NCBI GenBank assembly: GCA_030041475.1
Contig: JASHNU010000022.1
Coordinates: forward strand, 1-53,244
Direction: 5' to 3'
Length of the DNA: 53,244 nt
DNA from: Candidatus Sulfotelmatobacter sp.
Lineage (GTDB): Bacteria > Acidobacteriota > Terriglobia > Terriglobales > Acidobacteriaceae
In this document: positions 25,866 to 36,653 of the stretch, in pieces
Layout: every line of letters starts with the position of its first letter
How positions within the stretch are numbered: the first letter of the stretch is position 1
Notes under the pieces: model-generated
Told to the model about the DNA's origin: nothing
Database searches by the model: none
What the model saw: the letters and a program-made list of their open reading frames with translations, nothing else
Position numbers and translations under genes: made by a program

Positions 25866-26206
25866 TCCTCCACCTCCAGCGCGAAAACCTCCAGTTCCTT
25901 GCCTTGCAAGATATCTCGCGTGGCGGATCCGCACTCCGGACACGCGAATGACTGAATCGAACCCAATACCCGCCGCTGGCGGCACTGCGGGCAGAAAACG
26001 GCAACCGGAACTTCTTCCACGACCAATCGTGACCCCTCAAGCGCTGTGTCCTGACACGCCACTTCATAAGAGAACAGCAAGGCGTCTTTCACCACTCCCG
26101 ATAGCGCGCCCAGTCGCAGATGCACCGCGCTCACCTGCAACCCGCGGCTCTTCGCCTCTTCCAGAGCCGCATCCACAATGCCCATCGCGATCGACAGTTC
26201 GTGCAT
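25862..26206 (-). CDS. hypA: Nickel-binding hydrogenase maturation protein HypA
   Basis: 114 aa, start ATG 26206 giving the invariant MHE N-terminus; His2 is the nickel ligand and Glu3 is conserved. Residues 70-93 hold the zinc site CxxC...CxxC (Cys72, Cys75, Cys89, Cys92). The length is normal. It delivers nickel with HypB, to which it is translationally coupled. A possible -10 element TATAGT lies at 26222-26227 on the minus strand, about 15 bases before the start, so the leader would be very short. No other hyp genes are adjacent. Confidence 0.93.
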   Translation of the reverse strand: MHELSIAMGIVDAALEEAKSRGLQVSAVHLRLGALSGVVKDALLFSYEVACQDTALEGSRLVVEEVPVAVFCPQCRQRRVLGSIQSFACPECGSATRDILQGKELEVFALEVEE

Positions 26207-26221
26207 TTTTGCCGTCCGTAT

Positions 26222-26227
26222 ACTATA
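26222..26227 (-). promoter_or_regulatory. Possible -10 element for hypAB
   Basis: TATAGT on the minus strand within GGTATAGTATAC, about 15 bases upstream of the hypA ATG. No convincing -35 element was found. If used, the mRNA leader would be only a few bases long. Confidence 0.3.
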
Positions 26228-26357
26228 CCGCGCGGCGATTGCGTCTGGCCCGCCTTGGAGGAGCCTGGGTCGATCGAGTATCATCCCCTGATGGCGTTGC
26301 TGTCCGCATCCTTCCCAACGCCCACATTTCTTAGGTCTTCCAGTTTTTCGCGAACAC

Positions 26358-27344
26358 ATGATGATCGATCTTTCGACTAACTATCTTGGACTGAAACTGA
26401 AAACGCCTTTGGTCCCCTCTGCCTCTCCGCTCACTCAGCAGTTTGACAACATCAAACACCTGGAAGACGCCGGTGCATCAGCCATCGTTTTGCACTCTGT
26501 CTTTGAAGAGATCCCGCTTAAACGAACGAACGAGCCGGCGTCGTCCTTCGCTGCCCTGGATGGTTATCTCGATTTTCTTCGTCGAGGAAAGGAATCGGTC
26601 CGCGTTCCCTTGATCGCAAGCCTCGGAGGCACGAGTCTGAAGGGATGGACAGAATACGCCCGGCGGATCGAGCAGGCCGGCGCCGATGCCCTCGAACTCA
26701 ATTTATACCAGGTGCCAACCCAGGCCGACGTCGCGGGCGCCGAGCTCGAAAACGGATACGTCGAGGTCGTTAGGGCAGTTAGAGCGGCGGTGAAGATTCC
26801 CATTGCGGCCAAGCTGACCCCGTTTCTCACCAGCATGTCAAACATGGCCCGGCGCTTTGAAGAGGCGGGCACAGACGGTCTGGTGCTCTTCAATCGCTTT
26901 TATCAGCCCGACCTCAATCTCGAGACGATGGAGATCCAACCGAGCGTTTTGCTCAGTACTCCGCAAGATCTGCGGCTTCCACTTACGTGGATCGGGATGC
27001 TTTTTGGCCGCGTCAAGGCGAGCCTGGCTGGAAGCAGCGGCGTTCACAGCCCCGAAGATGCCCTGAAACTGCTCCTCGTCGGCGCGGATGTGACAATGGT
27101 CTGCTCCGTCCTCTTACGGCACGGAATCACCCGGCTTCAGGATCTCGAAACCGGTTTGACTGGCCTTATGGAAAAACACCAATTTAAATCGGTCGCAGAA
27201 ATCAAAGGAAAAATGAGCCAGCTCCGCAGCTCCGATCCGGCCGCTTTTGAGCGTGCGCAATACATCAACGCGGTGAAGGGAATCGAGAAAGTCGTCCTCA
27301 CCGGCCGCGAGGCATGGAGAATTCTCAGCGGCGACCACAGTTGA
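26358..27344 (+). CDS. Dihydroorotate-dehydrogenase-like flavoprotein
   Basis: 328 aa, start ATG 26358 (followed by a second ATG). A TIM-barrel of the DHODH class I family is visible: LSTNYLGLKLKTPLVPSAS at the N-terminus, LIASLGGTSLKGWTEYAR, ALELNLYQVP, PIAAKLTPF (with the FMN-binding Lys), FNRFYQPD, and SSGVHSPEDALKLLLVGAD as the phosphate-binding end. Many Acidobacteria and other phyla carry this DHODH-like paralogue beside metabolic genes rather than pyr genes, and the true substrate is not known. It is divergent from hypA with 151 bases between. It is not confidently the pyrimidine enzyme, so no gene symbol is given. Confidence 0.85.
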   Translation: MMIDLSTNYLGLKLKTPLVPSASPLTQQFDNIKHLEDAGASAIVLHSVFEEIPLKRTNEPASSFAALDGYLDFLRRGKESVRVPLIASLGGTSLKGWTEYARRIEQAGADALELNLYQVPTQADVAGAELENGYVEVVRAVRAAVKIPIAAKLTPFLTSMSNMARRFEEAGTDGLVLFNRFYQPDLNLETMEIQPSVLLSTPQDLRLPLTWIGMLFGRVKASLAGSSGVHSPEDALKLLLVGADVTMVCSVLLRHGITRLQDLETGLTGLMEKHQFKSVAEIKGKMSQLRSSDPAAFERAQYINAVKGIEKVVLTGREAWRILSGDHS

Positions 27345-27440
27345 ATCACCTGGTTTGGCCGACGAACACGCCATGCATGCGGGTAACGGCTGGCCAGCAA
27401 GAACCCTGTTGCTTCGCCGAACGATGGCACGCGCCCACAA

Positions 27441-27472
27441 CAAGAAACGGCAGGGCCGACCCCCTGCCGTTT
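27441..27472 (-). terminator. Terminator of the HU gene
   Basis: AAACGGCAGGG (27445-27455) and CCCTGCCGTTT (27462-27472) are perfect 11-base arms. On the minus strand the hairpin is followed by TCTTGTTG, a T-rich stretch. It lies just downstream of the HU stop and may also stop transcripts from the opposite-strand gene. Confidence 0.8.
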
Positions 27473-27496
27473 CGCAATCTTGGATTCAGGTTCCCG

Positions 27497-27775
27497 TTAC
27501 TTCTTGTTGACTGCCTTTTTGAGTTCGGCGCCTGGAGTGAACTTCGCAACGCGGCGGGCAGCGATCTTGATAGTGGCACCGGTCTGCGGGTTGCGCCCGT
27601 TCCGCGCCTTTCTTTGCGACACCGAGAACGTGCCGAAGCCTATCAATGCCACCCGATCCCCTTTGCGGAGGGCAGACGTAATGCTGTCCACGGCGGTATC
27701 AATCGCAGTCGTGGCCTGCACTTTGCTGATTTCACATGCGCCTGCGATCTTGTCAACCAGATCGGCTTTATTCAT
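27497..27775 (-). CDS. HU-family DNA-binding protein
   Basis: 92 aa, start ATG 27775 with AGGAGAAACT upstream. It has the HU fold: MNKADLVDKIAGACEISKVQATTAIDTAVDSITSAL, then GDRVALIGFGTFSVSQRKARNGRNPQTG (the DNA-clasping arm with RNPQTG) and ITIKI-like IKIAARRVAKFTPG. The length is standard. The frame is open 13 codons further upstream, but that part is not HU-like. It is a nucleoid protein that bends DNA without sequence specificity, followed directly by its own terminator. It is monocistronic by spacing. Confidence 0.95.
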   Translation of the reverse strand: MNKADLVDKIAGACEISKVQATTAIDTAVDSITSALRKGDRVALIGFGTFSVSQRKARNGRNPQTGATIKIAARRVAKFTPGAELKKAVNKK

Positions 27776-28118
27776 AGTTTCTCCTCGCAGGTTTCTTTCG
27801 TTCCCAGCCGGCACCGGGAGGAAGAATGGCTATGGCTGAGTGGGAAACCTGACGCATCGTATTTTCCTCCCTCTGCCGGGAATGTCAACTGTGAAAATCC
27901 GCGCCGGAAGCCCGTTTTGCACCCCATCGGTCCGAATTGGTGCTGTCGGAGCGGCTTTTCGCCCTGCCAGGAACGTTTTCCTCCGCCCTCCACAGGTCCC
28001 CCGCATCCTTCACAGGATGTACACAGCCCGCCAGCCCTTCCCCCTTGCGCGAAGCGCTCGCTCGGGTGCAAAGTCGAAGGAGAACGAATGATCAGACATT
28101 GAGAAGAGGGTTTCGCAG
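27776..28118. other. Intergenic region between HU and the DnaC-like gene
   Basis: 343 bases between divergent genes. No coding sequence was recognised. Small features include CATCCT-TCAC-AGGATG (an inverted repeat near 28005-28020) and scattered CCACAGG/TACACAG fragments that fall short of DnaA boxes. Promoters for HU and the ATPase are expected here. Confidence 0.45.
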
Positions 28119-28913
28119 TTGATCAAGGCTCCCGTGGAAGTTTGCCCGGTGTGCGACGGCACAGGCTGGAAGACCGTGCCGACAAGGCGTGATACAGGCC
28201 GCAATGCGACCGAACGGCGTGTCATGCGCTGTGACTGTCAATTGCGGGCGCGGGCGCAATCCTTGCTGGCGGCGGCGCGCATTCCGCGCCGCTACGAACA
28301 TTGCGAGCTCGCCAACTACGACACCGACTTTCCCGGAGCCCATCCCTCGCTGGCCGAGGCCCACTTCATCGCTTCCAACTTTGCCCGGAAGTGCGACCCC
28401 CACGGCGACAAGGGCCTGCTTATCATCGGCAAGATCGGCACCGGCAAAACTCACCTGGCGGTCGGCATCATCAAGGAGTTGATCCTCAGCCGCGGCATCG
28501 CCTGCCTGTTTTACGACTACCGCGAGCTGCTGAAGGAAATCCAGAATTCGTACAACTCGACTGTGCAGACGACGGAACTCGATGTCCTGCGGCCGGTCTT
28601 CGAAACCGACGTTCTCGTACTCGACGAACTGGGCGCCGTCAAGCCAACCGAATGGGTGTGGGACACTGTCAGCCTCATCCTGAACACGCGCTACAACGAG
28701 AACCGGACCACCATCATCACCACGAATTTCGACGATCAGCCCGCCGCGGGCGCATCCGGCTCTCTCTCGCCAGCAAGGGCTGCCGTCCGCGGCGAGACGC
28801 TCGGCGATCGCATCGGCGAACGCATGCGTTCTCGCCTTCACGAGATGTGCCGCATCATAACTCTCGACGGTGCCGACTTTCGCCAGAAATTCCGCAGCGC
28901 GAGCTTCCGCTAG
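28119..28913 (+). CDS. DnaC/IstB-like AAA ATPase with N-terminal zinc-binding Cys
   Basis: 264 aa, start TTG 28119 with AGAGGG upstream (GTG 28134 is an alternative). Cys9-x2-Cys12 and Cys38-x-Cys40 near the N-terminus form a metal-binding knuckle, as in DnaC- or DnaI-type helicase loaders. The ATPase core has Walker A KIGTGKTHLAVG (about 107-118), Walker B VLVLDELGA (about 168-176) and the sensor-1 stretch TIITTNFD (about 199-206). A low-complexity stretch, QPAAGASGSLSPARAAVRGE, is inserted before DRIGERMRSRLHE. It could be the replicative helicase loader or a related ATPase. No transposase is adjacent, so an IstB role is unlikely. Confidence 0.85.
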   Translation: MIKAPVEVCPVCDGTGWKTVPTRRDTGRNATERRVMRCDCQLRARAQSLLAAARIPRRYEHCELANYDTDFPGAHPSLAEAHFIASNFARKCDPHGDKGLLIIGKIGTGKTHLAVGIIKELILSRGIACLFYDYRELLKEIQNSYNSTVQTTELDVLRPVFETDVLVLDELGAVKPTEWVWDTVSLILNTRYNENRTTIITTNFDDQPAAGASGSLSPARAAVRGETLGDRIGERMRSRLHEMCRIITLDGADFRQKFRSASFR

Positions 28914-28957
28914 CCTTCGCCACGAATTCACACGGATCGCGCGGATGAAGACAGCGC

Positions 28958-28996
28958 CTGTCATCCTGAGCGGCGCACCTTGCGGCGAAGGATCTA
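28958..28996 (+). repeat. Dispersed CATCCTGAG...AAGGATCT element, copy A
   Basis: CTGTCATCCTGAG and GCGAAGGATCTATGCGCC flank a short GC-rich core, with ATCCT and AGGAT as outer inverted ends. It lies in the 158-base gap between the DnaC-like and UvrC-like genes. Related copies are at 37345-37457 (inside tilS) and 50330-50475. Confidence 0.7.
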
Positions 28997-29038
28997 TGCG
29001 CCTTGCTTCTACCGGGGAAGCGATCCAACTCCTGTGTT

Positions 29039-29056
29039 CCTCTGAGACCTCTGTGG
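29039..29056 (+). repeat. Short nonamer repeat CCTCTGAGA-CCTCTGTGG
   Basis: Two 9-base units just before the UvrC-like gene. The same CCTCTGTGT-CCTCTGTGG pattern occurs at 48926-48943, and a degenerate version is translated inside folC near 45770-45795. It is a low-complexity dispersed family rather than a gene. Confidence 0.55.
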
Positions 29057-29071
29057 TTTACTAGACAGCAA

Positions 29072-30217
29072 ATGCTTCCTGAGCGCCTGGAATTCGCTCC
29101 CGAGCGGGGTATCGAAGTCTTTGCCGCGGTCCCCGCCGCTCCTGCTGTCTTCGTTCTGCGGGGCGAGGCGCCCTCCGAACCTTACGTCAGCAAAACCGCA
29201 AACCTGCGCCGCCGTCTGCAGCGCCTGCTCGGACCGCCGGAAGAACGTACAAAGAAGCTCAACCTGCGCGATCGCGTTCGTACCATCGAATACGCTCCCA
29301 CGGGTTCCGATTTCGAATCCGGGTTTCTTCTCTACTCGGTGCTACGAGCCGAATTCCCCAAGACGTATTCCAAACGCTTGCGCTTCCGCTTCGCGCCGTT
29401 CGTAAGGCTGCATCTCGAAAACGAATATCCCCGCGCCTCGGTCACGACGCGCCTCGGCCGGCTCAACCGGCGCTCGCTCTATTACGGCCCGTTCGTCTCA
29501 CGTGTTGCCGCCGAAAAATTCATGAACGATTCGCTCGATTTTTTCAAAATGCGCCGCTGCGTCAACGACCTTCACCCAGATCCAAAGTTTCCCGGCTGCA
29601 TTTATTCCGAGATGAAAATGTGCCTGGCCCCGTGTTTCAAGGGATGCAGCGACGAAGAATATGCGACGGAAGTGAATCGCGTCCAGGCTTACTTTGATTC
29701 GGGAGGCTATTCTCTCCTCCGCCAATTCGCAGCGGAGCGGGAAGCCGCTTCGGCGAACCTCGCATTCGAAGATGCCGCCGCAATTCACGTCCGCGTCGAA
29801 AAGCTGACTCCCATCCTGAGCCAGCTGCCCGAAATCGTTCAGCGCCTTGATCGCCTCTCGGGGCTCCTGATCCAGCCGAGTCACCTTGCCGACTCGCTCG
29901 CACTCTTCCGAATCGAAGGCGGGCAAATCGCAGGACCCATTCCATTCAACATCCAGCCACCAGAGCACGCCAAGTCGCAGTCGATCGAATCGCGCGTGCA
30001 GGAGGCGCTGGCTTTGCTCTCACAACACAAAGCCAAATCCGTCCTCGAGCTCATGGAGCACGTCGCCCTGCTCAAGCGCTGGTTCTACCGCAGCAGCCGC
30101 ACGGGAGAAATCTTCTTTGCCGACGCCAAAGGCGAACTGCCCATGCGTCGCATCGTTCGCGGCATCTCGCGCGTCTTTCGCGGCGAAAAGGCAGAACCGG
30201 TGGCGGTCAAGCCTTAG
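29072..30217 (+). CDS. UvrC/Cho-like GIY-YIG protein lacking the C-terminal nuclease half
   Basis: 381 aa from ATG 29072. Residues 20-100 align with the UvrC GIY-YIG domain, but the key residues have drifted: the GxY strand reads AVFVL and the YVGKA strand reads YVSKT, while NLRRRLQRLL is kept. Residues 125-215 follow the UvrC linker (FRFAPFVRLHLENEYPRA, YYGPFVSRVAAEKFMNDSLDFFKMRRC, FPGCIYSEMKMCLAPCF), with the conserved Cys residues of the UvrC iron-sulfur/zinc region, and a UVR-like helix (FEDAAAIHVRVEKL) follows near 250. The RNase H-like and HhH domains of full UvrC (about 600 aa) are absent. It resembles Cho-type incision proteins, with doubtful nuclease activity. Confidence 0.82.
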   Translation: MLPERLEFAPERGIEVFAAVPAAPAVFVLRGEAPSEPYVSKTANLRRRLQRLLGPPEERTKKLNLRDRVRTIEYAPTGSDFESGFLLYSVLRAEFPKTYSKRLRFRFAPFVRLHLENEYPRASVTTRLGRLNRRSLYYGPFVSRVAAEKFMNDSLDFFKMRRCVNDLHPDPKFPGCIYSEMKMCLAPCFKGCSDEEYATEVNRVQAYFDSGGYSLLRQFAAEREAASANLAFEDAAAIHVRVEKLTPILSQLPEIVQRLDRLSGLLIQPSHLADSLALFRIEGGQIAGPIPFNIQPPEHAKSQSIESRVQEALALLSQHKAKSVLELMEHVALLKRWFYRSSRTGEIFFADAKGELPMRRIVRGISRVFRGEKAEPVAVKP

Positions 30218-30231
30218 GCAGAACCTAAGGC
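30211..30231. terminator. Hairpin at the end of the UvrC-like gene
   Basis: GCCTTAGG and CCTAAGGC are perfect 8-base arms around CAGAA, overlapping the TAG stop codon of the UvrC-like gene. There is no T-run, so it may protect the 3' end or assist termination. Confidence 0.45.
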
Positions 30232-30242
30232 CCTATAAGAAA

Positions 30243-30262
30243 GGGCAGCCCGCAGGCCGCCC
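30243..30262 (-). terminator. Possible gyrB terminator
   Basis: GGGCAGCC and GGCCGCCC pair with one mismatch around a 4-base loop. On the minus strand the hairpin is followed by TTTCTT. It lies about 60 bases past the gyrB stop. Confidence 0.5.
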
Positions 30263-30280
30263 AGAATTGACTGTTGGTTT

Positions 30281-30310
30281 ATCCGTGGAAATCCGCGTAA
30301 ATCCGCGGCG
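30281..30310. repeat. Decamer tandem repeat next to the gyrB stop
   Basis: Three 10-base units, ATCCGTGGAA, ATCCGCGTAA and ATCCGCGGCG, run up to 12 bases short of the gyrB stop codon. A degenerate relative (CACGGATCGCGCGGATGA) occurs at 28931-28948. It is a dispersed short-repeat family. Confidence 0.6.
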
Positions 30311-30321
30311 AAAAGTTAGCG

Positions 30322-33060
<2,739 letters not shown>

Positions 33061-33080
33061 CTACTTCAAGTTGTTGAAAT

Positions 33081-33122
33081 TCCTAATAGTTAGGATCGTT
33101 GGCGACTAATGAAATTATACCA
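33081..33122 (-). promoter_or_regulatory. gyrB promoter (extended -10) with leader palindrome
   Basis: On the minus strand TGGTATAAT (33122-33114) is a strong extended -10 motif, with no good -35. Downstream, TCCTAA (33081-33086) and TTAGGA (33090-33095) form an inverted repeat with a 3-base spacer. This resembles the TCCTAA/TTAGGA core of the palindrome upstream of thrS. Confidence 0.55.
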
Positions 33123-33340
33123 CGAAACGAGGTGGATTGGGAGCACGTCGGGACGCAGAATCGACACAGTAATCCCTCTGTTTTCAGCGGGAAAAGGGCT
33201 TCGGAAGCATTCGGTAATTTGAGTGCAATCGAGATTTGTCAGCAGCGGCGGCGTCATCGGGGCATAATACGCCAGGCAGCTTCATTGGCCCGGAACTGCC
33301 TCGAACTGATGCGGCTCCGAAGGACGAATGGAGATGGCTT

Positions 33341-33877
33341 GTGAATCGGACTGTCAGATGGATTCGAAAACACATACGCGGCAGCGAAAAGGAGCGGCCA
33401 GAACAGATACGCGTTGGCAATGAGATCATGCAATTTTTGATTAAGCGCGAAACCAGTCTCGCGGACGCGCTTGACGCGCTCACCATGGTGATGCTCAACG
33501 CCCTCGGAGCCAAGTACGGCCAGAGGGAGGGGTTCTCCCGCTTCTTCGAACAGGTGAGCAGGTTTTTGGGGTCGACGGAGCGCAATCGGGCAGTTGGCTT
33601 GATTCGGCCCGGTGATTTGGCGGCGAAAGTCCAGCCAAGAACTGTGACGATGGTTGGAGAGCGACCAGAAAGGATCCGCCGCTTGGCCATCGAGGTAGGC
33701 GAGGTAATGGCCAAGTGCGGACCGAAAAGCCTCGGCGATGGTCTTGATGCACTCACATCGACGATGCTCACCGCCATCGAAGCCACGTGCGGGCGCGAAA
33801 GGGCGGACGAGTTCGACTTGCTAATGGGCGGGTTCTCAAAAGAGATGAACGGGCTCTCGGGAGGACACGTTCAGTAG
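33341..33877 (+). CDS. Hypothetical protein with two related helical repeats
   Basis: 178 aa from GTG 33341 (GGAG seven bases upstream; the open frame begins at TTG 33236 and could add 35 residues). No family recognised. Two segments resemble each other: LADALDALTMVMLNALGAKYG and LGDGLDALTSTMLTAIEATCG, each followed by a helical stretch ending F-x-x-x-(V/M)-x-x-F. This suggests duplication of a small helical unit. The protein is basic and has no signal peptide. It sits alone between divergent gyrB and convergent ftsH. Codon use looks normal. Confidence that it is a real gene is moderate. Confidence 0.6.
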   Translation: MNRTVRWIRKHIRGSEKERPEQIRVGNEIMQFLIKRETSLADALDALTMVMLNALGAKYGQREGFSRFFEQVSRFLGSTERNRAVGLIRPGDLAAKVQPRTVTMVGERPERIRRLAIEVGEVMAKCGPKSLGDGLDALTSTMLTAIEATCGRERADEFDLLMGGFSKEMNGLSGGHVQ

Positions 33878-33950
33878 TCAAGACGCGTGATTGCGCCCTT
33901 GTTGCGGGGCGATTGCGTTCAAAATCCCACGCGTGTCGAACAGAAGAAAA

Positions 33951-33974
33951 ATGGGCGGCTTCTCAGCCGCCCAT
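33951..33974. terminator. Bidirectional terminator between the hypothetical gene and ftsH
   Basis: ATGGGCGGC and GCCGCCCAT are perfect arms with a 6-base loop. On the plus strand CTCGTTTTATT follows, and on the minus strand TTTTTCTTC follows. It fits termination of both convergent genes. Confidence 0.8.
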
Positions 33975-33995
33975 CTCGTTTTATTGATCTCCGCT

Positions 33996-35915
33996 TTACG
34001 CCGTGGCCGGCCGCTCGCCTGTCTTCGGCGCGCGCCCGGGCTCGAGATTCGGCTTGATCACGTGCTGCACTCCATCCTCAGGCTTTGACGCCGGCGGCGA
34101 CTGCACGGGAGGAAGCTCCTGGCCCTCGACCAGGATTTTGATTTCGTTTGCATCGAGCACCTCGCGCTCAATCAGTGCCCGCGCGATTTTCTCCAGCGTG
34201 TCGCGATTGTCCGACAGAATCTGCTTGGCCGTGTTATAGCCATTGTTGACCAGCTTGCGCACTTCCTGGTCAATCTTGATCGCCGTGTCTTCGCTGTAGT
34301 CGCGATGCTGCGCGATCTCGCGGCCCAGGAAGATCTGTTCTTCCTTCTTGCCAAACGTCAGCGGACCCAGATCGCTCATGCCCCACTCGCAGACCATCTT
34401 GCGTGCCATATCGGTGGCCCGCTCAATGTCGTTGCCCGCGCCCGTGGACATGCAGTTCAGGAAGAGTTCTTCCGCGATGCGGCCGCCCATCAGGATCGCG
34501 ATCTCGGTTTCGAGATAGTTCTTGTAATAGTTGTGCCGGTCATCGATCGGCAACTGCATGGTCACGCCCAGCGCCATGCCGCGCGGAATGATCGTGACCT
34601 TGTGCAGAGGATCGGAATGCGGCATCTTCGCCGCCACCAGCGCGTGTCCGGCCTCGTGATACGCCGTGTTCTTTTTCTCTTCATCCGAGAGCAGCAGCGA
34701 CTTGCGCTCCACTCCCATCAGAACTTTGTCTTTGGCCAGTTCAAAGTCGTACTGCAGAACCGCCTTGCGATTCTGCCGCGCCGCGGCCAGCGCCGCTTCG
34801 TTCACCATGTTTGCGAGGTCCGCACCCGAAAATCCAGGTGTCCCGCGCGCCAGAACAGAAAGATCAACGTCCTCGGCGAGAGGAATCTTGCGCGTGTGCA
34901 CGCGGAGAATCTCTTCACGTCCGCGCACATCCGGACGGCTGACCACCACTCGGCGGTCAAACCGCCCCGGCCGCAGCAGCGCGGGATCGAGCACGTCTGG
35001 CCGGTTCGTTGCGGCCATCAGAATCACGCCTTCGTTCGATTCGAAGCCGTCCATTTCCACGAGCAACTGATTCAGTGTCTGCTCGCGCTCGTCGTGTCCG
35101 CCGCCCAGGCCGGCGCCGCGATGCCGTCCAACCGCGTCGATTTCATCGATGAAAATGATACAGGGCGCATTCTTCTTGCCCTGCTCAAACAAATCGCGCA
35201 CGCGGCTCGCGCCGACGCCCACGAACATCTCCACAAAGTCGGAACCCGAAATCGAGAAAAACGGAACGTTGGCTTCGCCCGCAACTGCCCGCGCCAGCAA
35301 AGTCTTGCCCGTTCCCGGAGGTCCTACCAGCAGCACACCCTTTGGAATGCGGCCGCCCAGCTTCTGAAATTTCTGCGCCTCGCGCAGGAACTCGATAATC
35401 TCGCGCAGCTCTTCCTTGGCCTCGTCCACACCGGCTACATCTTTGAACGTAACTTTTTTCTGCTGCATCGAGAGCAGCCGCGCCCGGCTCTTGCCAAACG
35501 ACAGCGCCTTGTTGCCGCCCGTCTGCATCTGGCGGATCATGAAAAACCACAGCGCGCCCAGCAGAATCAGCGGTGCCCAGGTTCCCAGCAACTGTAGCGG
35601 AAGGCTTCCCGAACTCGGGTCGCGGAAGTCGGCGTCAATTCCCTTTTTCCGCAGCCCATCGAGTACTTCGGGTGTGAAGTAACTGGCGGGCGCAGTGGTG
35701 TGGAAGGCCGAGCCATCGCGCATCTTGCCTCGCACTTCCATCCCGGTGACCCTGAAGTCGTGGATGTTGCCCTGGTCGAGATCACTCATGAACTGAGTGG
35801 TCGAGATTTCCTTGTCCTTCTGGCTGTCGCGTGCTCCCTTCACCACCTCCCACAGCAAAAACGCCGAGACGGCAATGAGCAACCAGAACAGCGCAGTCTT
35901 TACAGTCGAGTTCAC
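33996..35915 (-). CDS. ftsH: ATP-dependent zinc metalloprotease FtsH
   Basis: 639 aa, start GTG 35915. Two transmembrane segments (about 8-24 and 106-126) flank a periplasmic domain. The AAA domain has Walker A GPPGTGKT (198-205), Walker [12 protein letters not shown] (253-263) and the SRH region RPGRFDRRV (315-323). The zinc protease motif is HEAGH (420-424). A Pro-rich C-terminal tail of about 35 residues follows. It degrades membrane and regulatory proteins at the inner membrane. It is the last gene of tilS-hpt-ftsH, an order found in many bacteria. Two TCCTAA half-sites lie upstream, at 35925 and 36010. Confidence 0.97.
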   Translation of the reverse strand: MNSTVKTALFWLLIAVSAFLLWEVVKGARDSQKDKEISTTQFMSDLDQGNIHDFRVTGMEVRGKMRDGSAFHTTAPASYFTPEVLDGLRKKGIDADFRDPSSGSLPLQLLGTWAPLILLGALWFFMIRQMQTGGNKALSFGKSRARLLSMQQKKVTFKDVAGVDEAKEELREIIEFLREAQKFQKLGGRIPKGVLLVGPPGTGKTLLARAVAGEANVPFFSISGSDFVEMFVGVGASRVRDLFEQGKKNAPCIIFIDEIDAVGRHRGAGLGGGHDEREQTLNQLLVEMDGFESNEGVILMAATNRPDVLDPALLRPGRFDRRVVVSRPDVRGREEILRVHTRKIPLAEDVDLSVLARGTPGFSGADLANMVNEAALAAARQNRKAVLQYDFELAKDKVLMGVERKSLLLSDEEKKNTAYHEAGHALVAAKMPHSDPLHKVTIIPRGMALGVTMQLPIDDRHNYYKNYLETEIAILMGGRIAEELFLNCMSTGAGNDIERATDMARKMVCEWGMSDLGPLTFGKKEEQIFLGREIAQHRDYSEDTAIKIDQEVRKLVNNGYNTAKQILSDNRDTLEKIARALIEREVLDANEIKILVEGQELPPVQSPPASKPEDGVQHVIKPNLEPGRAPKTGERPATA

Positions 35916-36064
35916 CTAGAAGACTCCTAATTTCAACACGGGCCGCCTACAGTGGGCTCCCGCAATATCTACAGATTAGATGCCGGTCCACGACTTTTGA
36001 TTGGCGAAATCCTAAGCTCTTTATTTTACCTTGTCCGTCCAAAAACCGCGCGCTTTTGTATGAC

Positions 36065-36619
36065 TTAAGTCACTGTCGCTCTTGGAGGTACGGCCGCCAG
36101 ATACGGCAGATTCCGGTTCGTCTGCTCTACCGCCCCCAGGCCGTAACCCACCATATAGGTGTCATCCACCAGGAACCCGAAATAATCCGGCTGCAGCGAC
36201 ACTCGCCGCGCCGACTGCCGATCCAGCAGCGTCACGAGTTTCACTGAGGCCGCTCCCCGCGCCCGCAGGTCGCTCATCAGAAACTCGCTGGTCACGCCGG
36301 AATGCACCAGCCCTTCCACCAGCAGAATGTGCTGTCCGCGAATGTCCGGCTCATGGCTGAAGAAAATCTCCATGACGTCGCTGGCCGAACTGCCAGTGGC
36401 CGGCCGGTACTTTGGCTTGATGAACTGGCACACGACCGGGATATCGATCGCCCGCACCAGGTCGGCCAGAAACATGAATGCGTTTTCGAGCACGGCCAGC
36501 ACCTGAATAGTCTGGCCTTTGTAATCGTCGGAGATCTGCCGCCCCAGTTCCTTCACCCGCTTCTGGATCTGCTCGCTCGCGATCACCTGACGCAATGGCT
36601 CGACTCTCGTGCCGCTCAT
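36065..36619 (-). CDS. Hypoxanthine phosphoribosyltransferase-like protein with altered PRPP motif
   Basis: 184 aa, start ATG 36619. It has the PRTase fold and the normal Hpt position between tilS and ftsH: IQVLAVLENAFMFLADLVRAI at the N-terminus, FIKPKYRPATGSS, and the PRPP loop region at 98-110. However, the canonical (V/I)-V-E-D-I-I-D-T/S-G-x-T reads LVEGLVHSGVT: Glu102 is kept, but Gly103 replaces the ribose-binding Asp and His106 replaces the catalytic-base Asp. The later VGYxLDY motif reads VGYGLG, losing another conserved Asp. Purine salvage activity is therefore doubtful. Most likely a diverged or regulatory paralogue; family assignment is firm, activity is not. Confidence 0.85.
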   Translation of the reverse strand: MSGTRVEPLRQVIASEQIQKRVKELGRQISDDYKGQTIQVLAVLENAFMFLADLVRAIDIPVVCQFIKPKYRPATGSSASDVMEIFFSHEPDIRGQHILLVEGLVHSGVTSEFLMSDLRARGAASVKLVTLLDRQSARRVSLQPDYFGFLVDDTYMVGYGLGAVEQTNRNLPYLAAVPPRATVT

Positions 36620-36653
36620 GAAGTTTGGTGCCTCCTCGGCACACCGCTCGATT

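Noticed and set aside
28005-28040. Replication-origin (DnaA-box) cluster near the HU/DnaC-like region
   Set aside because: CCACAGG and TACACAG fragments do not match the 9-base DnaA box and are too few.
28119-28913. IstB transposition helper
   Set aside because: No transposase or terminal repeats adjacent, and the N-terminal Cys knuckle fits a helicase-loader-like ATPase better.
34305-35597. 430-aa open frame antisense to ftsH
   Set aside because: Shadow of ftsH; no recognisable domain or start signal.
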